A DNA stretch of 64,000 nt from Anabaena lutea FACHB-196 (lineage in GTDB: Bacteria; Cyanobacteriota; Cyanobacteriia; Cyanobacteriales; Nostocaceae). The stretch lies in the NCBI RefSeq assembly GCF_014698305.1, contig NZ_JACJST010000019.1, positions 51,248 to 115,247 of the forward strand. Direction: 5' to 3'. A program made the translations under genes and the position numbers. The notes below the pieces were generated by a model. It was not told where the DNA came from. It saw only the letters and a program-made list of their open reading frames with translations, and searched no databases. Below are positions 48,478-58,362 of the stretch, piece after piece (position 1 is the first letter of the stretch; each line of letters begins with the position of its first letter).

Positions 48478-48568
48478 TAATTTATCCTGTATTAAATACA
48501 ACTAGTATTTTAACAAAAAATATTGTTATTTGGGATTTTATTGTCGCTAATAGACCAAAAATCTCGAT

Positions 48569-49546
48569 TTAACCAGAAACTGCGGCAAGCGTCACTATCG
48601 CAATTTTTCCCACCGCACGCTCACTTTCACTATACCGATGAGCTTCTACCAATTCTTGCAAAGGATAGGTGCGATTCCTACGGAGCGCTTCGCTATCGCT
48701 CACAGTTCCCATTTTACCCGCTTCAATCAAATCTTTTAAATAAACCAAATCCTTGCTATTAGGTCTTTCCAACACAAATTTTACCTTTTGACCAGGCAGA
48801 AACATAGTTAAAAAACTCTGCACAATCACTTCCGGGTTAGGCAACGTGGACACATAAACCCCATTTGGCTTTAAAACTTTTCTGCAATTAGAAAATGCTC
48901 GTTTGGCAACAGCATCAAAAATAATATCGTACTGCACATTACCTTCTGTAAAGTCCTGTTGCGTATAGTCAATCACTAAATCTGCATTCAAAGATTTCAC
49001 CAAATCCAAATTTCTAGTACTGCAAACGCCTGTCACTTCAGCCCCCAAAGCTTTAGCAATTTGCACCGCAAAAATGCCTACACCGCCCGATGCGCCATTA
49101 ATCAATACCTTTTGACCTGATTTGATATTTCCCAAGTCTCGCAGGGCTTGTAGAGCCGTTAGCGCCGCTAAAGGTACAGTGGCTGCTTCTTCATAACTCA
49201 TATTTGTGGGTTTGGGAGCCGCAAAATTTTCCGGGATAGCAGCGAATTCTGCATAAGCGCCCCCAGGAAAGCTAGTGCTGCCATAAATAGCATCTTCTAC
49301 TTTAAAGCGCGTCACTTGCGAACCAACTTCCACCACTTCCCCAGCTACATCAAACCCCAGAATCATTGGGAATTGGTTTCTCGTTAATAAACTCAACATT
49401 CCCTGGCGGATTTTCCAATCAATGGGATTAACACTACTAGCGTGAACCTTCACAAGTAACTGCTCAGGCTTGATTTTCGGCTGTTCCACCTCTTCATACT
49501 GCAACACGTCAGCAGAACCATAGCGACGGATAACTACAGCTTTCAT
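48569..49546 (-). CDS. NAD(P)-dependent alcohol dehydrogenase / quinone oxidoreductase (MDR family)
   Basis: About 325 aa from ATG 49546, with AGGGGAAA just upstream; the frame extends to 49633 without support. MKAVVIRRYGSADVLQYEEV, NPIDWKIRQG, GFDVAGEVVEVG, then the nucleotide-binding GASGGVGIFAVQIAKALGA. No catalytic zinc cysteines are seen, so it is the zinc-independent quinone oxidoreductase branch. Substrate unknown. Confidence 0.92.
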   Translation of the reverse strand: MKAVVIRRYGSADVLQYEEVEQPKIKPEQLLVKVHASSVNPIDWKIRQGMLSLLTRNQFPMILGFDVAGEVVEVGSQVTRFKVEDAIYGSTSFPGGAYAEFAAIPENFAAPKPTNMSYEEAATVPLAALTALQALRDLGNIKSGQKVLINGASGGVGIFAVQIAKALGAEVTGVCSTRNLDLVKSLNADLVIDYTQQDFTEGNVQYDIIFDAVAKRAFSNCRKVLKPNGVYVSTLPNPEVIVQSFLTMFLPGQKVKFVLERPNSKDLVYLKDLIEAGKMGTVSDSEALRRNRTYPLQELVEAHRYSESERAVGKIAIVTLAAVSG

Positions 49547-50621
49547 TACATTTCCCCTGTTTGACTTGTTCGCCATATATATAGTGTAGCGATGCCAAAA
49601 GTTCAGAACGATTAATTTTTTTGCTATTTCCAATTCCTTAAATTGACATTATTTATCATTCCCGAACAGCTTTAAGAACGTCAAACCGATAAAAACTGAT
49701 ATTAAAAATTAAATTTATTGCAAATGATCTGCATTAAGAGTTATCATTGTATTAAAGCCAGAATGCTTATTTAACATAGGTTAGAAGTGCAATTCACATC
49801 ATTAATCATCGAAAGCTTAAAAAAATATGAACTGCATTTTTATCTCAAAAAAAATGATATGTTGGATACAGAATATAAATTGGCAGATATCTGGACTATG
49901 ACAACGTTTTCTATTCCAGATTTACACCTCAAATCCCTTGCAAATTATGGCTTTCAGCAGGATTTGAGAAGTGTTTGAGTACATGATTAATGTAGCTTAA
50001 AACAAACCAAAATGTTGCCCAATCCCTGACAGATATAGGGTTTTGACTGAGTACAAAGAAATCCTGAACCCCACTCGAAAAATACTCGTACCCCAACTGA
50101 AAAATACTAGAACCTCTACCCGAAAAAATTTTATTTAATTTTTGTAACCCTGGCAATGATTGGGGTTTATAGATTTGAGTACAAACATAATATATCCAAT
50201 AAATCCTATCCTAGACAGCCCAACCACCTATCTAGAAACGGCTGCTATAAATCATTTATCGCCAATCACTTAACGCTCCTTAACAAAGTTAGAAGCCAAA
50301 AGTGAGTGGAGGGATGAGATAGCACCATGCCTGAAGTGAATGGAAGTCGCGGCTGTACACACAAAGTCTACCCCAGACCCAAACGTTGACACACACCAGC
50401 CGAACCTTGGAGAAATTTTGGATTTTAGATTTTAGATTTTGGATCAAAAGTCTTAATTAATGACTTTTGCCATGATCTCAAATAACACTAAATAATCCAC
50501 AATTAGTATCATACTCCTGCAAACAAAATGAGTATAAGACGCGACTTCAGTTCATAGGCATTGGCAGTAGTAACAGCATCTCCCACAGTGGCTCTCTAGT
50601 CCACCGACCTTGCGAAATTCA
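49547..50621. other. Long upstream region of nifB
   Basis: 1,075 bp. It holds the ACCCC/GAGTACAA region (50046-50188), a run of CCAAAAT-type heptamer repeats (50411-50452) and a 63-codon frame at 49787-49978 (GTG start, no family, unusual composition) that was not accepted. It probably contains the whole nifB control region and a long leader. Confidence 0.5.
50046..50188 (+). promoter_or_regulatory. Candidate nif regulatory region upstream of nifB
   Basis: GAGTACAAA (50050-50058) is followed by three 22-bp tandem units at 50068-50089, 50090-50111 and 50112-50133, each of the form ACCCCAnCTGAAAAATACT, then TTGAGTACAAAC (50175-50186). Matching boxes lie upstream of cysE/nifP. The region is about 435-575 bp before nifB. 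It may be the site of a nif-specific activator such as CnfR/PatB; that is inference. Confidence 0.5.
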
Positions 50622-52082
50622 ATGACACTACCTGCTACAAACATTCTCACCTCCTCCAATCAGGAATCCATTATCACCCCAGCTAAATCTGGTAATTGTG
50701 GTTGCGATAGCAGCACAACTCCAGAAATGGACGAAAAACTTATAGAACGCATCGCCAAACATCCCTGCTATAGTGAAGAAGCTCATCATCACTACGCCCG
50801 GATGCACGTTGCAGTTGCACCAGCTTGTAATATTCAATGCAACTATTGTAACCGCAAGTATGACTGTGCTAATGAAAGTCGCCCTGGAGTGGTAAGTGAG
50901 TTGCTCACACCTGAAGAAGCCGCACATAAAGTGTTGGTAATTGCGGGTAAAATTCCCCAAATGACTGTTTTGGGAGTTGCGGGGCCTGGTGATCCTTTGG
51001 CTAATCCAGAAAAAACCTTCCGTACTTTTGAATTGATCGCAGACAAAGCACCAGATATTAAACTGTGCTTATCTACTAACGGTTTGATGTTAACAGAATA
51101 TGTTGATCGCATCAAACAATTAAATATAGATCACGTTACTATCACCCTTAATACCATCGACCCAGAAATAGGCGCACAAATCTATTCTTGGGTTCATTAC
51201 AAACGTAAGCGTTATAGAGGCGTGGAAGGAGCAAAAATTCTCCTAGAAAAGCAGTTGGAAGGTTTGCAAGCTCTCAAAGAAGCTGATATCTTGTGCAAAG
51301 TTAATTCCGTGATGATTCCTGGAGTTAATGACAAACATTTGGTAGAAGTTAACAAAGCAATTCGTGAGAGAGGCGCATTCTTGCACAACATCATGCCGCT
51401 GATTTCTGCACCGGAACATGGTACACACTTTGGTTTAACCGGTCAACGGGGACCCACAGGTAAAGAACTCAAAGAAGTTCAAGACAACTGTTCTGGTAAC
51501 ATGAAAATGATGCGTCACTGTCGTCAGTGCCGAGCAGATGCGGTAGGATTATTAGGAGAAGACCGCAGCCAAGAATTCACCAAAGATAAATTCTTGGAAA
51601 TGGCTCCAGAATATAACTTGGAAACACGCCAAGAAGTTCACGAAGGTATTGAGAAATTTAGAGAAGAAATTAAAGCAGCTAAAGATAAAGCCAAAGCAAC
51701 TGCTGTAGAGAGTAACAATGGTAAATCTCTACAAAACAAACCCAAAATCTTAGTTGCAGTAGCGACAAAAGGTGGTGGATTAGTTAACCAACACTTCGGA
51801 CACGCTAAAGAATTCCAAGTGTATGAAGTTGATGGTAAGGAAGTGCGCTTTGTCAGTCATCGCAAGATTGACCAATATTGTCAAGGTGGTTACAGCGAAG
51901 AAGCCACCGCAGATAATATCATGAAAGCGATCGCAGATTGTAAAGCAGTCTTGGTATCCAAAATCGGTAACTGTCCTAAAGAGAAACTGCACGAAGCCGG
52001 GATACAGACTGTTGAAGCTTACGACGTAATTGAAAAGGTTGCTTTAGAGTTTTACGAGCAATATGTAGCGACTGGGGAATAG
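50622..52082 (+). CDS. nifB: Nitrogenase cofactor biosynthesis protein NifB
   Basis: 486 aa from ATG 50622 ([12 protein letters not shown]). Radical SAM enzyme that builds the carbide-containing NifB-co precursor of FeMo-co. SAM-cluster cysteines are in [14 protein letters not shown], with [15 protein letters not shown] later. The C-terminal NifX/NafY-like domain contains [17 protein letters not shown]. It heads the nifB-fdxN-nifS-nifU-nifH-nifD series and is not interrupted here. Confidence 0.97.
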   Translation: MTLPATNILTSSNQESIITPAKSGNCGCDSSTTPEMDEKLIERIAKHPCYSEEAHHHYARMHVAVAPACNIQCNYCNRKYDCANESRPGVVSELLTPEEAAHKVLVIAGKIPQMTVLGVAGPGDPLANPEKTFRTFELIADKAPDIKLCLSTNGLMLTEYVDRIKQLNIDHVTITLNTIDPEIGAQIYSWVHYKRKRYRGVEGAKILLEKQLEGLQALKEADILCKVNSVMIPGVNDKHLVEVNKAIRERGAFLHNIMPLISAPEHGTHFGLTGQRGPTGKELKEVQDNCSGNMKMMRHCRQCRADAVGLLGEDRSQEFTKDKFLEMAPEYNLETRQEVHEGIEKFREEIKAAKDKAKATAVESNNGKSLQNKPKILVAVATKGGGLVNQHFGHAKEFQVYEVDGKEVRFVSHRKIDQYCQGGYSEEATADNIMKAIADCKAVLVSKIGNCPKEKLHEAGIQTVEAYDVIEKVALEFYEQYVATGE

Positions 52083-52162
52083 GGACTGGGGAATAGGGAC
52101 TGGGGATTAGGAAAGAAACTTTTCCCAATACCCAGTACCCAGTACCCAGTACCCAATCACCA
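52072..52162. repeat. Short tandem repeats between nifB and fdxN
   Basis: GGGACTGGGGAATA units (52080-52110) are followed by TACCCAGTACCCAG units (52130-52155) that are partly complementary, so the mRNA could fold into a large imperfect hairpin between the two cistrons. Confidence 0.6.
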
Positions 52163-52184
52163 ATTCACACAAAGGCAAATAATT

Positions 52185-52523
52185 ATGGCTTATAAAATTA
52201 CTAGCCAGTGTATTTCCTGCAAGCTTTGTTTGTCTGTTTGTCCCACCGGTGCAATTAAAGTAGTTGACGGTATTCACTGGATTGACTCTGAACTTTGCAC
52301 AAACTGTGTTGGCAGCATTCACACTGTACCTCAATGTAAAGCCGGTTGTCCCACTGCTCATGGTTGCGTTAAACAATCAGGCGATTATTGGGAAGGTTGG
52401 TTTGCTAATTACAACCGCGTCTTAGCAAAGTTGACAAATAAACAAGATTACTGGGAACGTTGGCGGAATACTTATTCCCAGAAATTCTCTGAACAATTGC
52501 AAAAGCATCAAGTAGTGATTTAA
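52185..52523 (+). CDS. fdxN: Ferredoxin FdxN, 2[4Fe-4S] type
   Basis: 112 aa. First cluster CISCKLCLSVCPTGAI, second cluster CTNCVGSIHTVPQCKAGCPT (with the usual insertion), then a C-terminal helix. It is the bacterial-type ferredoxin of nif operons, an electron donor probably serving NifB. The fdxN gene, interrupted by its own element in Anabaena sp. PCC 7120, is intact here. Confidence 0.95.
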   Translation: MAYKITSQCISCKLCLSVCPTGAIKVVDGIHWIDSELCTNCVGSIHTVPQCKAGCPTAHGCVKQSGDYWEGWFANYNRVLAKLTNKQDYWERWRNTYSQKFSEQLQKHQVVI

Positions 52524-52612
52524 GTGATTGGGAATTGGGGACTAGGAAGAGGTTTTTACCAATTACCAATCACCCATTACCAATCACCCATTACCTAATA
52601 ACTAATAACTTA

Positions 52613-53827
52613 ATGACTAAAATGCAAAAGAATTGCATCTATCTCGATAACAATGCTACCACCAAAGTAGATCCAGCAGTTTTAGAGGCGATGCTGCCTT
52701 ATCTGACGGATTATTACGGTAATCCTTCTAGTATGCACAGTTTTGGTGGACAACTTGGTAAAGGCGTGAAAATAGCCAGAGAACAAGTTGCGGCTTTATT
52801 AGGAGCAGAAGAATCAGAAATTATCTTTACTAGTTGTGGAACTGAGGGAGATAATGCTGCTATTCGTGGTGCATTATTAGCTCAACCAGAAAAACGCCAC
52901 ATCATCACAACTCAGGTAGAACACCCCGCAGTTTTGAATGTCTGCAAACAGTTAGAAACCCAAGGTTATACTGTTACCTATTTGTCAGTAAATGCGAAGG
53001 GACAGTTAGATTTAAATGAACTGGAAGCTTCCCTAACAGGTAACACCGCTTTGGTGAGCGTGATGTATGCCAATAATGAAACCGGCACTATCTTTCCAAT
53101 TGAAGAGATTGGTGCTAGAGTTAAGGAATACGGCGCTATCTTCCATGTCGATGCAGTCCAAGCGGTAGGTAAATTACCCTTGAACATGAAGACCAGCACC
53201 ATAGATATGTTAACTATATCTGGTCACAAAATCCACGCACCTAAAGGCATTGGTGTTCTATATGTGCGTCGTGGAGTTCGGTTCCGTCCTTTCCTCCTGG
53301 GTGGACACCAAGAACGGGGACGCAGAGCAGGTACAGAGAACGTTCCCGGAATTATTGCTCTGGGTAAAGCTGCGGAACTGGAAATGCTACATTTAGAAGA
53401 GGCAACCAAGAGAGAAAGTCGGTTGCGCGATCGCTTGGAAAAAGCTCTCCTTGCTAAAATTCCCGATTGTGAAGTCAACGGTGATCCTAGTCATAGATTA
53501 CCAAATACCACAAATATTGGTTTCAAATATATTGAAGGTGAAGCAATTCTGCTCTCCTTAAATAAATACGGTATTTGTGCTTCTTCTGGTTCTGCTTGTA
53601 CTTCTGGTTCTCTAGAACCTTCCCATGTTTTAAGAGCGATGGGTTTACCCTACACCACTTTACATGGTTCGATTCGTTTCAGTCTTTGTCGCTACACCAC
53701 AGAAGCTGAAATCGATCAAGTTATTGCAGTTATGCCAGAAATTGTTGAACGTCTCCGCGCTTTATCTCCCTTCAAAAATGATAATGCCGGTTGGTTACAA
53801 CAACAATCATTAGTAAAAGTCTCCTAA
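52613..53827 (+). CDS. nifS: Cysteine desulfurase NifS
   Basis: About 404 aa from ATG 52613 (MTKMQKNCIYLDNNATT); ATG 52622 is equally good, while the frame to 52535 reads through intergenic repeats. PLP Lys is in TISGHKIHAPKG, catalytic Cys in SSGSACTSGSLEPSHV. It supplies sulfur for nitrogenase Fe-S clusters, working with NifU encoded next. The upstream spacer is made of CCATTACCAAT-type repeats. Confidence 0.96.
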   Translation: MTKMQKNCIYLDNNATTKVDPAVLEAMLPYLTDYYGNPSSMHSFGGQLGKGVKIAREQVAALLGAEESEIIFTSCGTEGDNAAIRGALLAQPEKRHIITTQVEHPAVLNVCKQLETQGYTVTYLSVNAKGQLDLNELEASLTGNTALVSVMYANNETGTIFPIEEIGARVKEYGAIFHVDAVQAVGKLPLNMKTSTIDMLTISGHKIHAPKGIGVLYVRRGVRFRPFLLGGHQERGRRAGTENVPGIIALGKAAELEMLHLEEATKRESRLRDRLEKALLAKIPDCEVNGDPSHRLPNTTNIGFKYIEGEAILLSLNKYGICASSGSACTSGSLEPSHVLRAMGLPYTTLHGSIRFSLCRYTTEAEIDQVIAVMPEIVERLRALSPFKNDNAGWLQQQSLVKVS

Positions 53828-53836
53828 ATCTTGTCA

Positions 53837-53857
53837 GGGTTTAGCAATGCTAAACCC
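53837..53857. terminator. Hairpin in the nifS-nifU spacer
   Basis: GGGTTTAGC (53837-53845) pairs with GCTAAACCC (53849-53857), loop AAT, directly after nifS. No T-run follows. It may attenuate transcription or protect the nifS 3' end rather than stop transcription. Heptamer repeats (53885-53914) fill the rest up to nifU. Confidence 0.45.
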
Positions 53858-53919
53858 CTACTCAATCCTCAATTAGTTCTTATAATCCAAAATCTAAAAT
53901 CCAAAATCCAAAATTAGCC

Positions 53920-54834
53920 ATGTGGGACTACACAGATAAAGTATTAGAATTGTTTTACGATCCCAAAAACCAGGGTGCAATTGAAGAAACAGGTGAAGCT
54001 GGTGTTAAGGTTGCAACTGGAGAGATAGGTAGTATTGCTTGCGGTGATGCTCTCAGATTGCATTTAAAAGTGGAAGTTGCATCTGATAAGATTCTCGATG
54101 CTCGGTTTCAAACCTTTGGTTGTACCAGTGCGATCGCATCTTCCAGTGCTTTAACCGAAATGGTAAAAGGCTTAACATTAGATGAAGCCTTAAAGGTTTC
54201 TAATAAAGATATTGCCGATTATCTGGGCGGTTTGCCAGAAGCGAAAATGCACTGCTCAGTTATGGGTCAAGAAGCTCTAGAAGCTGCTATCTATAATTAT
54301 CGAGGCATTCCTTTAGCTGCCCATGATGATGATGACGAAGGTGTACTAATTTGTAGCTGTTTTGGTATCACTGATACCAAGATTAGAAAGGCTATTGCAC
54401 AAAATAATCTCCTCAGTGCAGAGCAAGTAACAAATTATGTAAAAGCTGGTGGCGGATGCGGTTCCTGTTTAACGAAAATTGATGATATAATAAGAGAAGT
54501 AAAGCAAGAAACCGCCAATCAAACTCTCAACACCAACGGCGTGAAAGCTACTACAGAAATTGCTAGTTCAATGTTGAATGGGGGGCAACAAAGACCATTA
54601 ACTAATGTGCAAAGAATTGCCCTGATTCAAAAAGTATTAGATGAAGAAGTCCGACCTGTATTAATTGCCGACGGTGGAGATGTAGAACTCTACGATATAG
54701 AAGGCAATAAAGTACAAGTTATTCTCAAAGGTGCTTGCGGTTCATGTTCCAGCAGCACAGCCACATTGAAAGTTGCGATTGAAGCGAGATTACGCGATCG
54801 CATCAACAAAGAAATCATAGTCGAAGCAGTGTAG
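53920..54834 (+). CDS. nifU: Fe-S cluster scaffold NifU
   Basis: 304 aa, full three-domain form. The N-terminal IscU-like scaffold (FQTFGCTSAIASSSAL, MHCSVMGQEAL), a central [2Fe-2S] domain (ICSCFGITD, GGGCGSCLTKI) and the C-terminal Nfu domain (GACGSCSSSTATLK) are all present. It assembles clusters for NifH and NifDK using sulfur from NifS. No Shine-Dalgarno is visible; the bases before ATG are heptamer repeat. Confidence 0.97.
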   Translation: MWDYTDKVLELFYDPKNQGAIEETGEAGVKVATGEIGSIACGDALRLHLKVEVASDKILDARFQTFGCTSAIASSSALTEMVKGLTLDEALKVSNKDIADYLGGLPEAKMHCSVMGQEALEAAIYNYRGIPLAAHDDDDEGVLICSCFGITDTKIRKAIAQNNLLSAEQVTNYVKAGGGCGSCLTKIDDIIREVKQETANQTLNTNGVKATTEIASSMLNGGQQRPLTNVQRIALIQKVLDEEVRPVLIADGGDVELYDIEGNKVQVILKGACGSCSSSTATLKVAIEARLRDRINKEIIVEAV

Positions 54835-54853
54835 GGGCGGGGTCTCCCCGCCC
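54835..54853. terminator. GC-rich hairpin right after nifU
   Basis: GGGCGGGG (54835-54842) pairs with CCCCGCCC (54846-54853) over a 3-nt loop, starting at the nifU stop. It is like the gap2/thiL stem at 26209. It may separate nifBSU from nifH transcription or stabilise the message. Confidence 0.5.
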
Positions 54854-54947
54854 TCCTAGACCAGGGTTTTCAACGCCCATCAAACAACCAGAAATCCTCA
54901 CAACTCAATAAATACAATGCACTCAACACTGATTCTAAATTCTGTAG

Positions 54948-55499
<552 letters not shown>

Positions 55500-55746
55500 G
55501 CTATTTTGTCTAGGGTTTTTGTTAATGCTATTGTTTGAGGATTTTGGTTTTTTATGCCCTATTTTTGCCCTGGGAAATTTTTGGTAAATGGGCATTTTGT
55601 TTTGTTTTTATTCTTTTATTTACCCTATTTTGTCCCTAGTGTCAATAGGGATACATGATTTTTGATAAATGAGTTACTAATTTGGTGATTTATAATTAGA
55701 TTTAGCAAGGATCAGTATCTACCAACAGAGAGGAGAATTTATCTTT

Positions 55747-57891
55747 ATGGACTCAAATACACAACCACCACATTCTGAAAATAACAATCAAGTTTGGGAA
55801 TGTTTACCCACTTCTTCCAACTATGTAGATCAAATTGCCTTCAGTCCTGATGGAAAAATATTAGCCAGCTTCCATAACAGATCAACTGAAACAATCAAAC
55901 TCTGGGATGTAGCAACTGGTCAACAACTCTATACCGCTAATTGGGCTGATCTTCAAAAAGTTGACGGAGGGATGGATTTTTTGTTTTGCAATTTGAAAAT
56001 AGCAGTCTCAACCAATGAATACCCTGTCATCATCAAGCTGTGGGAAACATCCACTGGAAAAGTAACTCATGCTTTTTCTTTTGGGTACAAGCGAAGGGGT
56101 AGTTATAGCCGTCAGTTTAGCTCAGATGGAAAAATCTCTGCCAGTTTAATCTGGGTGGGGGGGGACGATGAAACAATAACACTGTGGGAAGTCGAAACAG
56201 GGAAAGAGCTTTGTAGTATCACAGTGCCAAATATTACAGCATTCAATAAATATACTGGTGTTATTGCGTTGAGTTCAGATGGTCAAATTTTAGCTAGTAA
56301 TTCTCAAGATAATAACTCTCGATCTGATCAGAAAACAGTTATTGTTTTGTCAGAAACTCTTACGGGTAAAGAAATTTGCAGGTTTCCAAAAATCGTTGAA
56401 TGGAAAGACTTTGTAGATAAAAAACTTGCAGAGGAAGAATCTGTAGAGAAAAAATCTGTGGGTTTAAAAACATTTATATCTTCTGCTTTCAATAAATTTC
56501 TCCTGATTTTCAGCCCTAAGCTGTCTGAAATGGAAATGTATAAGAGTTTACTAAAAAGCCTAGAATTAGACAAGGAATTTAGCTCAATACAGCCAAAAAA
56601 AATTGTATCCCTTGCATTCAGTCCTAATGATCAGCTTTTAGCAAGTGGTGACAATGATGGCACAATTACCTTATGGGAACTGAAAAAGGGATTATCAGAA
56701 CTACCTACAGCGATTCATACTTTTACCAGCGTTTCCAAACAACCTATCAGAAGTCTTGTATTTAGTCCAGATGGACAAACTTTAGCTACTGGACACGGTG
56801 ACAACAATAGCGGGATTACTCTGTGGGATGTCAACAGTGGGAAAAAAATTAAAACCTTTGCTGGTCATGTGGTATCAGCCGTTAGGCTGTCCTGTAGTGG
56901 TTTTAATTTTGAACGTGACCAAGTAGCTGTTAGTCCTGATGGAAAGATGATCGCTAGTAGTGGCGACAATTACATGATTAGACTCTGGCACACACAGACT
57001 GGATCTTTCCTTCGTTCCTTTGAATCTAAGTCTCATCCGGATTATGCTCGAAAAATCACCTTTAGTCGTGACGGTAAATTTTTAGTTAGTGTTTATAGAA
57101 AACAGATTGTCCTATGGGAAATATCAACAGGTAGGGAAATTCAGGCAATGATACCTGATCCTGATGCTGATGATTATAACTTTCCTTCTTGGGGTTCAAG
57201 AGATTTAAATCAGTATGGAGACTTACTAGCAATTAGTGAAAAATCTGCAAGTTTAGATGGTGCAAAGTTACAAATTAAAGTTCTACAAGTTCCTAATGGT
57301 CAAACTGTTTGTACGCTTGTTGGTGACTATCAGTTCCAATATCAGTTACCATCGCAAATTATCTTCAGTCCAGACAAACGCCTTGTTGCTACTCGGCATA
57401 TTGATGATAAGAATATTAATGATCAGTTGAGGTCTATTACATCTAAGTTTAGAATATGGGAGCTTGCAACTGGTAAGTTGATTCGTAATATCAATATTTA
57501 TGACCCTGACGGTAGTTATCCTCACTTTAACGATCTACATCCAGTGCTGTTCAGTCCAGATGGTGAAATTTTAGCAATTGCAGGAAATGAAAATATCACC
57601 CTATGGGAAGTTAGTTCTGGAGAAAAAATACAGACTATTAATCGTGACCATATTCCTTGGGGAAGTTGCTTGGCTTTCAGTCCCAATGGGCAAATTCTGG
57701 CTTTTACTGCTTTTACTGGATCAGACAGTATTAGACTTTGGGATATAAAAACTGGCAGCGAGATTTGTATCCTTGAAGAAACCTTAAGGAGTGATACTGT
57801 TACTTCGCTTGATTTCAGTGGTAATGGAGAAATTTTAGTAAGTAGTTATGAGAATGGCACGATTTCAGTGTGGCAGCAAAAAAGGGTTTAG
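55747..57891 (+). CDS. WD40 repeat protein carried by the nifH element
   Basis: 714 aa made almost only of WD40 units; many carry the AFSPDGKILAS..IKLWDVATG pattern (for example VFSPDGQTLATG, TLWDVNSGKKI, AVSPDGKMIASSG). Probably one or two beta-propellers. A 70-residue Lys/Glu/Ser-rich insertion interrupts the array near residues 215-280. No enzymatic domain, signal peptide or membrane helix. Start ATG 55747, with AGAGGAG upstream. Role in the element is unknown; protein-protein scaffolding is likely. Confidence 0.9.
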   Translation: MDSNTQPPHSENNNQVWECLPTSSNYVDQIAFSPDGKILASFHNRSTETIKLWDVATGQQLYTANWADLQKVDGGMDFLFCNLKIAVSTNEYPVIIKLWETSTGKVTHAFSFGYKRRGSYSRQFSSDGKISASLIWVGGDDETITLWEVETGKELCSITVPNITAFNKYTGVIALSSDGQILASNSQDNNSRSDQKTVIVLSETLTGKEICRFPKIVEWKDFVDKKLAEEESVEKKSVGLKTFISSAFNKFLLIFSPKLSEMEMYKSLLKSLELDKEFSSIQPKKIVSLAFSPNDQLLASGDNDGTITLWELKKGLSELPTAIHTFTSVSKQPIRSLVFSPDGQTLATGHGDNNSGITLWDVNSGKKIKTFAGHVVSAVRLSCSGFNFERDQVAVSPDGKMIASSGDNYMIRLWHTQTGSFLRSFESKSHPDYARKITFSRDGKFLVSVYRKQIVLWEISTGREIQAMIPDPDADDYNFPSWGSRDLNQYGDLLAISEKSASLDGAKLQIKVLQVPNGQTVCTLVGDYQFQYQLPSQIIFSPDKRLVATRHIDDKNINDQLRSITSKFRIWELATGKLIRNINIYDPDGSYPHFNDLHPVLFSPDGEILAIAGNENITLWEVSSGEKIQTINRDHIPWGSCLAFSPNGQILAFTAFTGSDSIRLWDIKTGSEICILEETLRSDTVTSLDFSGNGEILVSSYENGTISVWQQKRV

Positions 57892-57903
57892 CCTGATGAG
57901 TGT

Positions 57904-58360
57904 ATGAGAGCGATAGCATTTCTGGTGTTGTAGGTTATGAATGCGATCGCTTTTTGGGTGTGTGGGTTGTGAGGTGCGATCGCATTTTCGGTGTTATGGG
58001 TTGTGAGAGCGATCGCATTTCCGGTGTTTTGGGTTATGGAGTGCGATACTTGCAGTGAGGTTTGCGATCGCTTTTTTGATGTTGTGGTTTATAAGAGCGA
58101 TCGCTTTTCCGGTGTTTTGGGTGATGAGAGCGATCGCATTTCCGGTGTTTTGGGTTATGGAGTGCGATACTTGCGGTGAGGTTTGCGATCGCATTTGGGA
58201 TATGTGCGTCGTAGGGATGCGATCGCATTTGGGATATGTCATTGATACTCTCTTCCCAGTGCAAGAATACTAATCTTCTTCTTTCTTCGCGTCCTTCGCG
58301 TCTTCGCGGTTCATTTAATCTGTATTCTTCAGTGTTGTGGGTTATGGAGAGCGATCGCTT
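57904..58360. repeat. HIP1-rich degenerate minisatellite in the nifH element
   Basis: About ten GCGATCGC octamers in 450 bp, set in degenerate units containing GGTGTTTTGGGTTATG. Two 67-bp copies (58005-58071 and 58126-58192) differ at one base. Frames through it encode Arg/Ser/Asn repeats on both strands and are artefacts. It lies between the WD40 gene and the convergent nuclease-like gene. Confidence 0.85.
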
Positions 58361-58362
58361 CA

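Noticed and set aside
49787..49978. 63-codon frame upstream of nifB
   Set aside because: GTG start, no family, sits in a regulatory spacer; nothing supports translation.
52535..52612. N-terminal extension of NifS
   Set aside because: The extension is translated intergenic repeat (PITNHPLPITHY) and unlike any NifS.
55500..55746. Gene between the left nifH repeat and the WD40 gene
   Set aside because: T-rich sequence with no sensible frame; probably promoter and recombination-site flank.
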